This document shows positions 8,649-16,354 of a stretch of DNA of 64,000 nt, in pieces. This stretch comes from an uncultured Rhizobiaceae group bacterium. GTDB taxonomy: Bacteria; Pseudomonadota; Alphaproteobacteria; Rhizobiales; Rhizobiaceae. The stretch lies in contig CALHCF010000013.1 in NCBI GenBank assembly GCA_937930635.1, positions 62,001 through 126,000 of the forward strand, written 5' to 3'. Numbering within the stretch: position 1 is the stretch's first letter; each line of letters opens with the position of its first letter. A program made the translations under genes and the position numbers. The notes below the pieces were generated by a model, which saw only the letters and a program-made list of their open reading frames with translations, was not told the origin of the DNA and searched no databases.

Positions 8649-9539
8649 CTAAAATCCGATAGACCGCAAATAGGCCCCGTTAGCTTTTGCATCCTCCAGC
8701 GGCGACGTATCACCTTCGGGGTCGCAATCCTGTTCGACCGTGCACCAGCCTTCAAATTTGTTATCAAGCAACAATTGCCGAACTGCCGGGAAATCCACAT
8801 CGCCGAGGCCCAGGTTGCAGAATATTCCCTGAGCGCAGGCATCATAAAATCCGGTCCGTTTCGCGATGACATCGGCCTTCACGGCCGGATCAATATCCTT
8901 GAAATGCATGTAGGATATTCGCGCTATGTGCTTCTGCATAAATGCGACAGGGTCGAAACCCGCATAGGAATGATGGCCGGTATCGAAACAGATTTTGAGA
9001 ATGCTTTCGTCAACCTCATCAAGCAGGCGTTCCAGCTCCGGTTCGAAGTCCATGAAACCTGCGGCATGGGCATGGATGCCAACGGTCAGTCCATATTCCT
9101 GCGTTCCCATTTTCGCGATGGTGCGAATGCGCTCGACAAAGGCGCTCCACTCAGCGGCATCCATTTGTTCGGCTTCACTGGCGCGACCTGCGGTCGGTGC
9201 GCGGCGTGGTGAAATGGAATCGATCAAAACAAGGTGCTTGGCACCATGGGCAACAAGCGCCTTGCAGGTGCGCACCGATCCATCCATCACGTCATCCCAG
9301 GCATCGCGATCATGGAACGCACGGAAAACCACGCCGCCAATCAGTTCGAGATCATGCTTGGCCAGCCCATCGGCAAGCACCGACGGATCTTCGGGCATGA
9401 AACCCACCGGGCCAAGTTCAATTCCCTTAAACCCGGCAGCTGCATTCTGCTCCAGAACTGTTTCCCAGGACGGGTTGCGCGGATCATCCGCAAACTCGAC
9501 ACCCCATGAGCAGGGGGCGTTGCCAATCTGAATGGTCAC
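8649..9539 (-). CDS. IolE/MocC-like TIM-barrel enzyme (inosose dehydratase or sugar isomerase family)
   Basis: 296 residues from the GTG at 9539, which has an AGAGGA Shine-Dalgarno; the TTG at 9560 would lie inside the operator and is less likely. The start IGNAPCSWGVEF resembles the IolE/MocC family (IG-AP-SWG). Metal-binding acidic and histidine residues of the xylose-isomerase-like barrel are visible: GIELGPVGF, GIHAHAAGF, CFDTGHHSYAG, YMHFKDI and the C-terminal CTVEQDCD. IolE dehydrates 2-keto-myo-inositol; MocC acts in rhizopine catabolism. The paired MocA-like dehydrogenase supports a polyol or inositol derivative as substrate. Confidence 0.85.
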   Translation of the reverse strand: MTIQIGNAPCSWGVEFADDPRNPSWETVLEQNAAAGFKGIELGPVGFMPEDPSVLADGLAKHDLELIGGVVFRAFHDRDAWDDVMDGSVRTCKALVAHGAKHLVLIDSISPRRAPTAGRASEAEQMDAAEWSAFVERIRTIAKMGTQEYGLTVGIHAHAAGFMDFEPELERLLDEVDESILKICFDTGHHSYAGFDPVAFMQKHIARISYMHFKDIDPAVKADVIAKRTGFYDACAQGIFCNLGLGDVDFPAVRQLLLDNKFEGWCTVEQDCDPEGDTSPLEDAKANGAYLRSIGF

Positions 9540-9552
9540 GGGCTGTCCTCTT

Positions 9553-9572
9553 TTTTGCAACCGGTTGCAAAA
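9553..9572. promoter_or_regulatory. Second LacI-family operator
   Basis: Exact copy of the 20-bp core operator found at 6347-6366. It starts 13 bases upstream of the IolE-like GTG start, within or near its promoter, and faces the divergent 6-phosphogluconate dehydrogenase gene. The same regulator is inferred to control both sites. Confidence 0.82.
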
Positions 9573-9704
9573 CGCCTATCCTGCGATGTTGTTTGGGTCA
9601 ATCATCAATGCCGTTAAAACTTGTCGGGGAATCGAAACAAGAGCCTCGAAAAAGGAATGGCTTGCGCTTAAGTTGGTCTACCAGTGATTTCCGGAGTTTG
9701 CCGC

Positions 9705-11120
9705 ATGCCTCAACCTTCAACCCCTTCAATTGGTCTTATTGGCCTTGGTGTCATGGGCGCCAATCTCGCCCTCAACATTGCCGAGAAAAGCGCGCCCATT
9801 GCGGTTTTCAACCGTACCGCACAAACCACGCGTGAATTCTATGAAAGTGCTGGCGAACTGGCTGAGCAGATTACACCATGCGAAACGCTTGAAGAATTTA
9901 TTGCAGCGATGAAACCGCCGCGAAACATCATCCTGATGGTGCCTGCGGGGCCTGTGGTTGATCAGCAGATCGAGATGTTGCGCCAGCTGATAGACAAGGA
10001 TGATCTGATTATCGACGCTGGCAATGCCAATTTTGCAGACACCAACCGCCGCGCTGCCGCCGCGTTGCAAAGCCATGAAATGTTTCTGGGTATCGGCGTA
10101 TCAGGAGGATCGCAGGGTGCGCGTCACGGTCCATCCATCATGGGGGGTGGCGACCGTGAGGCCTGGGGTCGTGTGGCTCCGGTTCTGGAGGCAATATCAG
10201 CAAAATATGAAGGCTCGGCTTGTGCCACCTATATGGGGCCAGGGGGATCAGGTCACTTTGTAAAGATGGTTCACAACGGCATCGAATACGCAGATATGCA
10301 GATGATTGCCGAGACTTATGGCATCATGCGGGATGGTTTTGGCATGGCGGCGGCAGAAATTGGTGCTGTCTTTGCCCGGTGGAACGAAGGTCCTTTGAAG
10401 TCTTACTTGATCGAGATTTCGGCGGCCGTTGCCAAAGCGGTAGACGACAAGACCGCAGGGCCTGTTCTTGACGTCATTGTTGATAGTGCCGGGCAGAAAG
10501 GTACCGGGCGCTGGACAGCCATTGAAGCCCTGCATCTTGGGTCTGCAATCACCGCTATCGATGCTGCCGTTGCCGCCCGCAATCTTTCCGCCGGACTGGC
10601 AGATCGTCAGGCCGGTGAGAAGATTTTCCAGGCGGCACCGCAGCCGATTGATCGCTCGGCGCTGGCGTTGGCACAACTGGAGCAGGCGTTACTGGCCGGT
10701 AAGATCGCGTGTTATGCTCAGGGTTTTGCCATGCTTGAGGCGGCATCGGCGGAGTATGACTGGAAACTGCCCATGCCGGCTATTGCGGAAGTCTGGCGTG
10801 AGGGATGCATTATCCGGTCCGCCATGTTGAACGACATGGCAACCGCACTGGCTGAAAACCCCAACACCAACCTGATGTTCGCGCCGCAATTTGCCGATCG
10901 TCTGAAGGGAAGCCATGGCGATCTTCGGCAGGTCGTGAGTGCGGCTACACTATCCGGCAATCCGGTTCCTGCCCTGTCAGCTGCGCTTTCCTATTTCGAT
11001 ACAACACGGACCAGCCGCGGCACCGCAAACATGATCCAGGCGCAACGCGATTTCTTTGGTGCCCATTCCTTCAGGCGCTTCGATGCGGAAGGCGCTCACC
11101 ACGGCCCGTGGGCCGATTAG
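9705..11120 (+). CDS. gnd: 6-phosphogluconate dehydrogenase, decarboxylating
   Basis: 471 residues from the ATG at 9705 (GGAG eight bases upstream); the GTG at 9684 lacks a Shine-Dalgarno. NADP Rossmann motif IGLIGLGVMGANLALNIAE, the substrate motif GVSGGSQGARHGPSIMGGG, catalytic Lys in GGSGHFVKMVHNGIEYADMQ and the C-terminal dimer tail (NMIQAQRDFFGAHSF). It oxidises 6-phosphogluconate to ribulose 5-phosphate and CO2 with NADPH formation. It shares a 165-bp divergent promoter region with the IolE-like gene, including the LacI operator, so co-regulation with sugar catabolism is possible. Confidence 0.95.
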   Translation: MPQPSTPSIGLIGLGVMGANLALNIAEKSAPIAVFNRTAQTTREFYESAGELAEQITPCETLEEFIAAMKPPRNIILMVPAGPVVDQQIEMLRQLIDKDDLIIDAGNANFADTNRRAAAALQSHEMFLGIGVSGGSQGARHGPSIMGGGDREAWGRVAPVLEAISAKYEGSACATYMGPGGSGHFVKMVHNGIEYADMQMIAETYGIMRDGFGMAAAEIGAVFARWNEGPLKSYLIEISAAVAKAVDDKTAGPVLDVIVDSAGQKGTGRWTAIEALHLGSAITAIDAAVAARNLSAGLADRQAGEKIFQAAPQPIDRSALALAQLEQALLAGKIACYAQGFAMLEAASAEYDWKLPMPAIAEVWREGCIIRSAMLNDMATALAENPNTNLMFAPQFADRLKGSHGDLRQVVSAATLSGNPVPALSAALSYFDTTRTSRGTANMIQAQRDFFGAHSFRRFDAEGAHHGPWAD

Positions 11121-11134
11121 AGAGCCGTGACAAC

Positions 11135-11170
11135 GTTTCAATTTTTTACCAATTGATAAAATTTTGAAAC
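11135..11170. promoter_or_regulatory. Near-perfect 36-bp inverted repeat upstream of preT (RutR-type operator candidate)
   Basis: GTTTCAA (11135-11141) pairs with TTGAAAC (11164-11170) around a central TTTTACCAATTGATAAAA (11144-11161); only three of 18 base pairs fail. The centre resembles the RutR consensus TTGACCA-NN-TGGTCAA and the site at 14816-14831 before the ureidopropionase gene. It lies about 60 bases upstream of preT. Control by the RutR-like regulator encoded at 14078-14734 is inferred. Confidence 0.6.
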
Positions 11171-11223
11171 GCGCTAGACTTGCTTCCAACAGAAACCGTT
11201 GTGTTCTGGAACGGGAGAGGTGG

Positions 11224-12588
11224 ATGCAGGGGAAAGCTCGTAGGAAAAGAATGGTCGAAGGGGTTGCTGACGGGCGTTTGTCGGCAGCTGAATTGCAGGA
11301 AAATTTTGCAGATATTCACCCGCCCCTTGATCAGCATGAGGCGCTGGTTGCCTCTGACCGTTGCTATTTCTGCCATGATGCACCCTGTGTAACAGCCTGC
11401 CCGACAGCCATCGATATTCCGCTGTTCATCCGTCAGATTGCCACCGGCAGCCCGATGGGTGCCGCAGAAACCATTCTTGACCAGAACATTCTGGGCGGCA
11501 TGTGCGCGCGGGTGTGTCCAACGGAGACCCTTTGTGAACAGGCCTGTGTGCGCGAAGTTGCGGAGGGCAAGCCGGTACAGATTGGCTTGTTGCAACGTTT
11601 CGCAACCGATGCAGCCATGGCTAAGAACAAGCAGTTTTTTCAAAGGATGCCGGCCACTGGCAAAAGCGTGGGGGTGGTTGGAGCTGGCCCTGCCGGACTA
11701 GCCTGCGCCCATCGCCTCGCGATGCATGGCCACAACGTGACGGTTTATGAAGGACGAAAGAAGCCCGGCGGGCTGAACGAGTTTGGTATAGCCGCCTACA
11801 AAACTGTCGATGACTTCGCTCGCGAGGAAGTGGACTATGTAACAGCTATCGGTGGCATCAATATTCACTACGGCCAGGCGCTTGGTTCAAAGGTTACGCT
11901 GGAGAAGCTGCGCGATGATCACGATGCGGTTTTTCTTGGCATGGGGCTTTCGGGTATCAACGCTTTGGGTCTGAAGGGGAAGGAGCCAAAGGGCGTTGAA
12001 GATGCGGTGGATTTTATTGCCCGGTTGCGTCAGGCCAGCAACAAGGGCCGCCTGCCGATTGGCCGTCGTGTTGTAGTGATTGGTGGCGGGATGACCGCGG
12101 TTGACTGCGCCGTTCAGGCGAAGCTTCTGGGTGCTGAAGAAGTTACCATTGCCTATCGGCGTGGACAGGATCAAATGAACGCGTCGCGCTATGAACAGGA
12201 TCTGGCGGTGGGTCACGGCGTGATTATCCGCGAGTGGTTACAGCCGGTGAAACTAAAAACCAAATCGGGTTCAGTCAGCGGTATCACGCTGGAATACACC
12301 GCTCTGGACAGGAAGAAGCTGGTGGGAACCGGCGAGACCATCACTCTGGCTGCGGATCAGGTATTCCGCGCCATTGGGCAGACACTGGGTGACGACAATG
12401 GCAGCGCGGTTGAAGGTTCTCTCAGGCTTTCAGGCGGCAGGATTACCACAAAACCGGATGGCGCAACCTCGCTTGCCGGGGTCTGGGCCGGTGGTGATTG
12501 CACCAGCCATGGCGACGATCTGACCGTTACAGCGGTCGCGCAGGGGCGCGATGCAGCAGAAGCCATCAACACAGCATTACAGGGTTAG
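11224..12588 (+). CDS. preT: NAD-dependent dihydropyrimidine dehydrogenase, PreT-like subunit
   Basis: 454 residues from the ATG at 11224 (GGGAGAGG upstream); the ATG at 11251 is also possible. It is the NADH-oxidising, FAD/Fe-S half of bacterial dihydropyrimidine dehydrogenase, which reduces uracil and thymine. Cysteine clusters for 4Fe-4S centres are visible (CYFCHDAPCVTACP from about residue 47 and ARVCPTETLCEQACV), then the FAD motif VGAGPAGLACAH and the NAD motif VIGGGMTAVDCAVQA. It resembles the N-terminal half of eukaryotic DPYD and the GltB-small-subunit family. preA follows nine bases downstream. Confidence 0.93.
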   Translation: MQGKARRKRMVEGVADGRLSAAELQENFADIHPPLDQHEALVASDRCYFCHDAPCVTACPTAIDIPLFIRQIATGSPMGAAETILDQNILGGMCARVCPTETLCEQACVREVAEGKPVQIGLLQRFATDAAMAKNKQFFQRMPATGKSVGVVGAGPAGLACAHRLAMHGHNVTVYEGRKKPGGLNEFGIAAYKTVDDFAREEVDYVTAIGGINIHYGQALGSKVTLEKLRDDHDAVFLGMGLSGINALGLKGKEPKGVEDAVDFIARLRQASNKGRLPIGRRVVVIGGGMTAVDCAVQAKLLGAEEVTIAYRRGQDQMNASRYEQDLAVGHGVIIREWLQPVKLKTKSGSVSGITLEYTALDRKKLVGTGETITLAADQVFRAIGQTLGDDNGSAVEGSLRLSGGRITTKPDGATSLAGVWAGGDCTSHGDDLTVTAVAQGRDAAEAINTALQG

Positions 12589-12597
12589 GAGACCATT

Positions 12598-13908
12598 ATG
12601 GCAGACATCTCCAACAATTTTGTGGGCATCAAATCGCCCAACCCGTTTTGGCTCGCTTCCGCGCCGCCAACTGACAAGGCCTACAATGTCGAGCGCGCTT
12701 TCAAGGCCGGTTGGGGCGGCGTCGTCTGGAAAACACTGGGCGAAGAAGGTCCACCCATCGTCAATGTAAACGGCCCTCGCTATGGCGCGATCTATGGGGC
12801 CGACCGACGCCTGCTTGGGTTGAACAATATTGAATTGATCACCGACCGCGACCTTTATCTGAACTTGCGTGAGATCAAGGAAGTGAAGAAGAAATGGCCT
12901 GATCGGGCCGTTGTCGTTTCCCTTATGGTGCCTTGCGAGGAACAGGCCTGGAAAACGATCCTTCCACTTGTTGAGGAAACCGGTGCCGATGGTATCGAAC
13001 TGAATTTTGGTTGCCCCCACGGTATGAGTGAGCGCGGCATGGGGTCTGCCGTCGGGCAGGTGCCTGAATATATTGAGATGGTGACCCGCTGGTGTAAACA
13101 GACCACCCGTATGCCCGTCATCGTCAAACTGACTCCCAATATTTCAGACATTCGGTATCCGGCAAGAGCGGCCAAAGCCGGTGGTGCCGATGCTGTTTCA
13201 TTGATCAATACGGTCTCGTCGATTATTTCGGTCAATCTCGATAATTTCTCTCCCGAACCGTCCATTGACGGAAAGGGCAGCCATGGTGGCTTTTGTGGCC
13301 CCGCGGTAAAGCCCATTGCGCTGAACATGGTGGCCGAAATTGCCCGTGATTCAGAAACGGCCAGTCTGCCGATCTCCGGGATTGGCGGCATTACAACCTG
13401 GCGTGATGCCGCAGAGTTTCTGGCGCTTGGTGCCGGCAATGTTCAAGTCTGTACCGCAGCCATGACCTATGGTTTCAAGATCATCGAAGAAATGACATCC
13501 GGTCTGGAAACATGGATGGATGCACAGGGACATCAAAGCCTGGATGATATTATTGGTCGCGCAGTACCAAATGTCACAGACTGGCAATATCTGAACCTCA
13601 ACTATGTCACCAAAGCCAAGATTGATCAGGATGCCTGTATCAAATGTGGCCGGTGCCACATCGCCTGTGAGGACACATCTCATCAGGCGATCACCTTGAT
13701 GGTTGATGGTGCCCGGCATTTTGAGGTGATTGAGGAGGAATGTGTCGGCTGTAATCTGTGTGTCAACGTTTGTCCCGTGGAGAATTGCATCACCATGGAG
13801 CAACTACCCGCTGGCTCGAAAGACCAGCGAACCGGGAAGAAGGTTGTTAAGAAATATGCCAACTGGACAGAACATCCAAACAATCCGTCGGTAACTGCGG
13901 CGGAGTAA
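12598..13908 (+). CDS. preA: NAD-dependent dihydropyrimidine dehydrogenase, PreA subunit
   Basis: 436 residues. FMN-containing TIM barrel homologous to dihydroorotate dehydrogenase, followed by a two-cluster ferredoxin domain. The active-site loop LNFGCPHGMSERGMGSA carries the catalytic cysteine typical of DPD. Ferredoxin motifs CIKCGRCHIAC and CVGCNLCVNVCP begin near residues 347 and 382. It reduces uracil/thymine to dihydro forms with electrons from PreT. A GGAG Shine-Dalgarno lies just before the ATG, and the gene is followed by a structured RNA element. Confidence 0.96.
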   Translation: MADISNNFVGIKSPNPFWLASAPPTDKAYNVERAFKAGWGGVVWKTLGEEGPPIVNVNGPRYGAIYGADRRLLGLNNIELITDRDLYLNLREIKEVKKKWPDRAVVVSLMVPCEEQAWKTILPLVEETGADGIELNFGCPHGMSERGMGSAVGQVPEYIEMVTRWCKQTTRMPVIVKLTPNISDIRYPARAAKAGGADAVSLINTVSSIISVNLDNFSPEPSIDGKGSHGGFCGPAVKPIALNMVAEIARDSETASLPISGIGGITTWRDAAEFLALGAGNVQVCTAAMTYGFKIIEEMTSGLETWMDAQGHQSLDDIIGRAVPNVTDWQYLNLNYVTKAKIDQDACIKCGRCHIACEDTSHQAITLMVDGARHFEVIEEECVGCNLCVNVCPVENCITMEQLPAGSKDQRTGKKVVKKYANWTEHPNNPSVTAAE

Positions 13909-13953
13909 TCGGGAGTAAATTTTCCATTTCGCGCTATCGCTTTATGCCCCTGA

Positions 13954-14058
13954 GGTGATGGTACACCACGAGAGAGGGAAAGCTTGGTCTCCCGTGGAAG
14001 GTGGAGCATCCTGATGGATCTTTTGATCCGTCAACGGTGTTCCGCCTTCCTTATTTTT
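13954..14058 (+). ncRNA. Structured 3' element or small RNA candidate downstream of preA
   Basis: Three stems can be read: GGTG/CACC (13954-13967) or alternatively CCACG/CGTGG (13966-13997), then a long nested stem GGAAGGTGGA (13996-14005) with TCCGCCTTCC (14041-14050), 10 bp with one G-T pair. Inside it GATGGATC (14013-14020) pairs with GATCCGTC (14025-14032) around TTTT. TTATTTTT follows the last arm, which suits Rho-independent termination on the plus strand. It may simply end the preT-preA transcript, but it is larger than a usual terminator. It matches no RNA family I recognise. Confidence 0.5.
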
Positions 14059-14077
14059 GTTGGCCCGTTAAACCTGT

Positions 14078-14734
14078 TCAGGGTTTAAGCCCGTGGATAA
14101 ACAACTGGTCCAGAAAACGCGCCGCATCTTCAAAGCGGCCTTCGCCCTGACCGACATCGCCAAGAACAGCCCGTACCTGCGCGTCGAAATCGGCATAGTG
14201 CTGGGTCGTTGACCAGATTGCGAAAAAGAGGTGATGCGGATCGCATTTTCTCAGTTTGCCTGCTTTGCTCCACCCTCTGATAACTTCAGCTTTTTCATCC
14301 ACCAGTGCCTTGAGGTCTTCCAGTTCCTCTCCGATATGAGGAGCGCCTTGCAGAATTTCATTGGCAAAAAGACGCGATTCCCGCGGATAATCCCGGGCGA
14401 GTTCAAGCTTGCGTCTGATATAGGATTTGATCTCGGCGACCGGATCACCTTCCTTGTTCAGAGCGTGCAGCGGGTCGAGCCAGGTGTCGAGAAGGCGGTC
14501 AATCAGCTCGCGATGCATCGCCTCCTTGGTGCGGAAATAATACAGCAGATTGGGCTTGGACAGACCGGCGCTTTCCGCAATCTGGTCAATCGTTGCACCG
14601 CGAAAGCCTTGCCGGGAAAATACATCCAGAGCGGCTTCCAGAATCTGCTCATGTTTCTCGCGCTGAATGCGTGTGCGGCGCTGTGTTTTGGCTGCCCGCG
14701 AGCGAGGTCCCTCGACAGTCTCTGTCCTTGCCAA
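14078..14734 (-). CDS. TetR-family regulator, RutR-like
   Basis: 218 residues. N-terminal TetR helix-turn-helix (REKHEQILEAALDVFSRQGF, ATIDQIAESAGLSKPNLLYYF). The C-terminal part (ESRLFANEILQGAPHIGEEL, then WSTTQHYADFDAQVRAVLG) matches the RutR/YcdC C-terminal domain, which senses uracil or thymine. It sits between preTA and the ureidopropionase/dihydropyrimidinase genes and is divergent from the latter. RutR-type half sites occur upstream of both gene groups, so it is inferred to repress pyrimidine catabolism until pyrimidine is present. Confidence 0.88.
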   Translation of the reverse strand: MARTETVEGPRSRAAKTQRRTRIQREKHEQILEAALDVFSRQGFRGATIDQIAESAGLSKPNLLYYFRTKEAMHRELIDRLLDTWLDPLHALNKEGDPVAEIKSYIRRKLELARDYPRESRLFANEILQGAPHIGEELEDLKALVDEKAEVIRGWSKAGKLRKCDPHHLFFAIWSTTQHYADFDAQVRAVLGDVGQGEGRFEDAARFLDQLFIHGLKP

Positions 14735-14815
14735 TTCCAGACTCCCAGGTAAGCGTATCGAATTTGTACCCTGTATGCATTTTACACCTTGAGCGAGCAG
14801 AGGAAACCTGCAACC

Positions 14816-14831
14816 TTTACCAAACGGTCAA
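14816..14831. promoter_or_regulatory. RutR-type operator candidate
   Basis: TTTACCAAACGGTCAA fits the RutR consensus TTGACCA-NN-TGGTCAA at 12 of the 14 defined positions. It lies in the 149-bp divergent region between the RutR-like gene and the beta-ureidopropionase gene. Confidence 0.65.
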
Positions 14832-14883
14832 AAATTCTGCTGCCCTGCTACAATAAGAGGGCAGCAAAGGGGAGGAACCCATA

Positions 14884-16146
14884 ATGGCGCAGGGATTGGG
14901 TAAACCGGGAGAAAATCTACGCATAAACGGCGACCGTCTGTGGGACACCATTCATGCGATGGCTGAAATCGGCCCCGGCATTGCCGGAGGGTCCAACCGG
15001 CAGACGGTAACAGACGAAGACGCTGAAGGACGTAAATTGTTTCAGACATGGTGCGAGGAGGCCGGTTTGACCATGGGAGTGGATCAAATGGGTACAATGT
15101 TCATGCGCCGTGAGGGGACCGACCCAGATGCACTCCCGGTCTATGTCGGTTCCCATCTCGATACCCAGCCAACCGGAGGACGTTATGACGGCGTACTTGG
15201 CGTGTTGGCTGGGCTCGAGATTGTACGAACCCTGAATGACCTTGGCATCCAGACCAGGCATCCCATTGTTGTCACCAACTGGACCAATGAGGAGGGCACG
15301 CGCTTTGCCCCGGCCATGATGGCTTCCGGCGTTTTTGCCGGTGTGCTGGATCAGGATGATGTTTACCAGCACACAGACGCCGAAGGTAAAACTTTCGGCG
15401 AAGAACTGGAACGCATCGGTTGGAAAGGCGAGGAAGAGGTTGGCGCGCGCAAGATGCACGCGTTTCTGGAACTGCATATTGAGCAGGGGCCAATCCTCGA
15501 AGCCAAAGGAAAGGATATTGGCGTCGTAACCCACGGCCAGGGTTTGCGATGGATCGAATGTACGATTACCGGCAAGGAAAGTCATACAGGCTCGACGCCC
15601 ATGCCCATGCGCAAAAACGCCGGGCGCGGCCTCGCGCAGGTGACAGAGCTGGTGCACGAAATCGCAATGACCAACGCCCCCAATGCCGTGGGCGCTATCG
15701 GTCATGTGGACGTCTATCCCAACAGCCGCAACATCATTCCCGGCAAAGTGGTCTGCACCGTGGATTTCCGTTCCCATGAGCTGGACCGTCTAAACGACAT
15801 GGTCAACCGGCTCATGAGCGATGCGCCAAAACTGTGCGAGGCGATCGATGTCAATTTCTCAGCCGAAATCGTTGGTCAGTTCGACCCGCCGGAATTCGAC
15901 AAGACTCTGGTGCAGTCCATCCGTGACGCAGCCGAACGTCTTGGCTACAGCCATCAGGACATCATCTCCGGCGCCGGTCACGACGCCTGTTGGATCAACA
16001 AACTCTACCCGACTGCAATGGTGATGTGCCCCTGTGTGGACGGCCTGAGCCACAATGAGGCGGAAGATATTTCAAAGGAATGGAGCACCGCAGGCGCGGA
16101 AGTTCTGTTCCATGCGGTAGTGGAGACAGCGGAGATTGTGGGGTAA
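14884..16146 (+). CDS. Zn-dependent amidase/hydantoinase-carbamoylase family, beta-ureidopropionase
   Basis: 420 residues, M20 metallopeptidase fold. Metal ligands visible in GSHLDTQPTGGRYDG, NWTNEEGTRFAP and ELHIEQGP; the dimerisation lid follows (TGSTPMPMRKNAGR) and the end is GAGHDACWINKLYPTAMV with CVDGLSHNEAED. The family includes N-carbamoyl-L-amino-acid hydrolase, allantoate amidohydrolase and bacterial beta-ureidopropionase. Placement between preTA and dihydropyrimidinase argues for beta-ureidopropionase, the third step that releases beta-alanine, CO2 and ammonia. Strong GGGGAGGA Shine-Dalgarno. Confidence 0.9.
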   Translation: MAQGLGKPGENLRINGDRLWDTIHAMAEIGPGIAGGSNRQTVTDEDAEGRKLFQTWCEEAGLTMGVDQMGTMFMRREGTDPDALPVYVGSHLDTQPTGGRYDGVLGVLAGLEIVRTLNDLGIQTRHPIVVTNWTNEEGTRFAPAMMASGVFAGVLDQDDVYQHTDAEGKTFGEELERIGWKGEEEVGARKMHAFLELHIEQGPILEAKGKDIGVVTHGQGLRWIECTITGKESHTGSTPMPMRKNAGRGLAQVTELVHEIAMTNAPNAVGAIGHVDVYPNSRNIIPGKVVCTVDFRSHELDRLNDMVNRLMSDAPKLCEAIDVNFSAEIVGQFDPPEFDKTLVQSIRDAAERLGYSHQDIISGAGHDACWINKLYPTAMVMCPCVDGLSHNEAEDISKEWSTAGAEVLFHAVVETAEIVG

Positions 16147-16354
16147 TGGTGCCCAAAAATCTATTATTGGGGGTTTGCACACTTGGTCTGACTGCCAGCC
16201 TTTTGCTGAGCATGATGCACCACGATGCCGGTCCGTCGGCACCGTCGAGTGTGGCATTAGCGTTTGGGTCCGGTTGGCTTTTTACCTGATCGCTGCAGCA
16301 AGCCCGCCAACTGAAACCACGTAGAACAGAGGCTATAAATTTACGAGGGATTAC

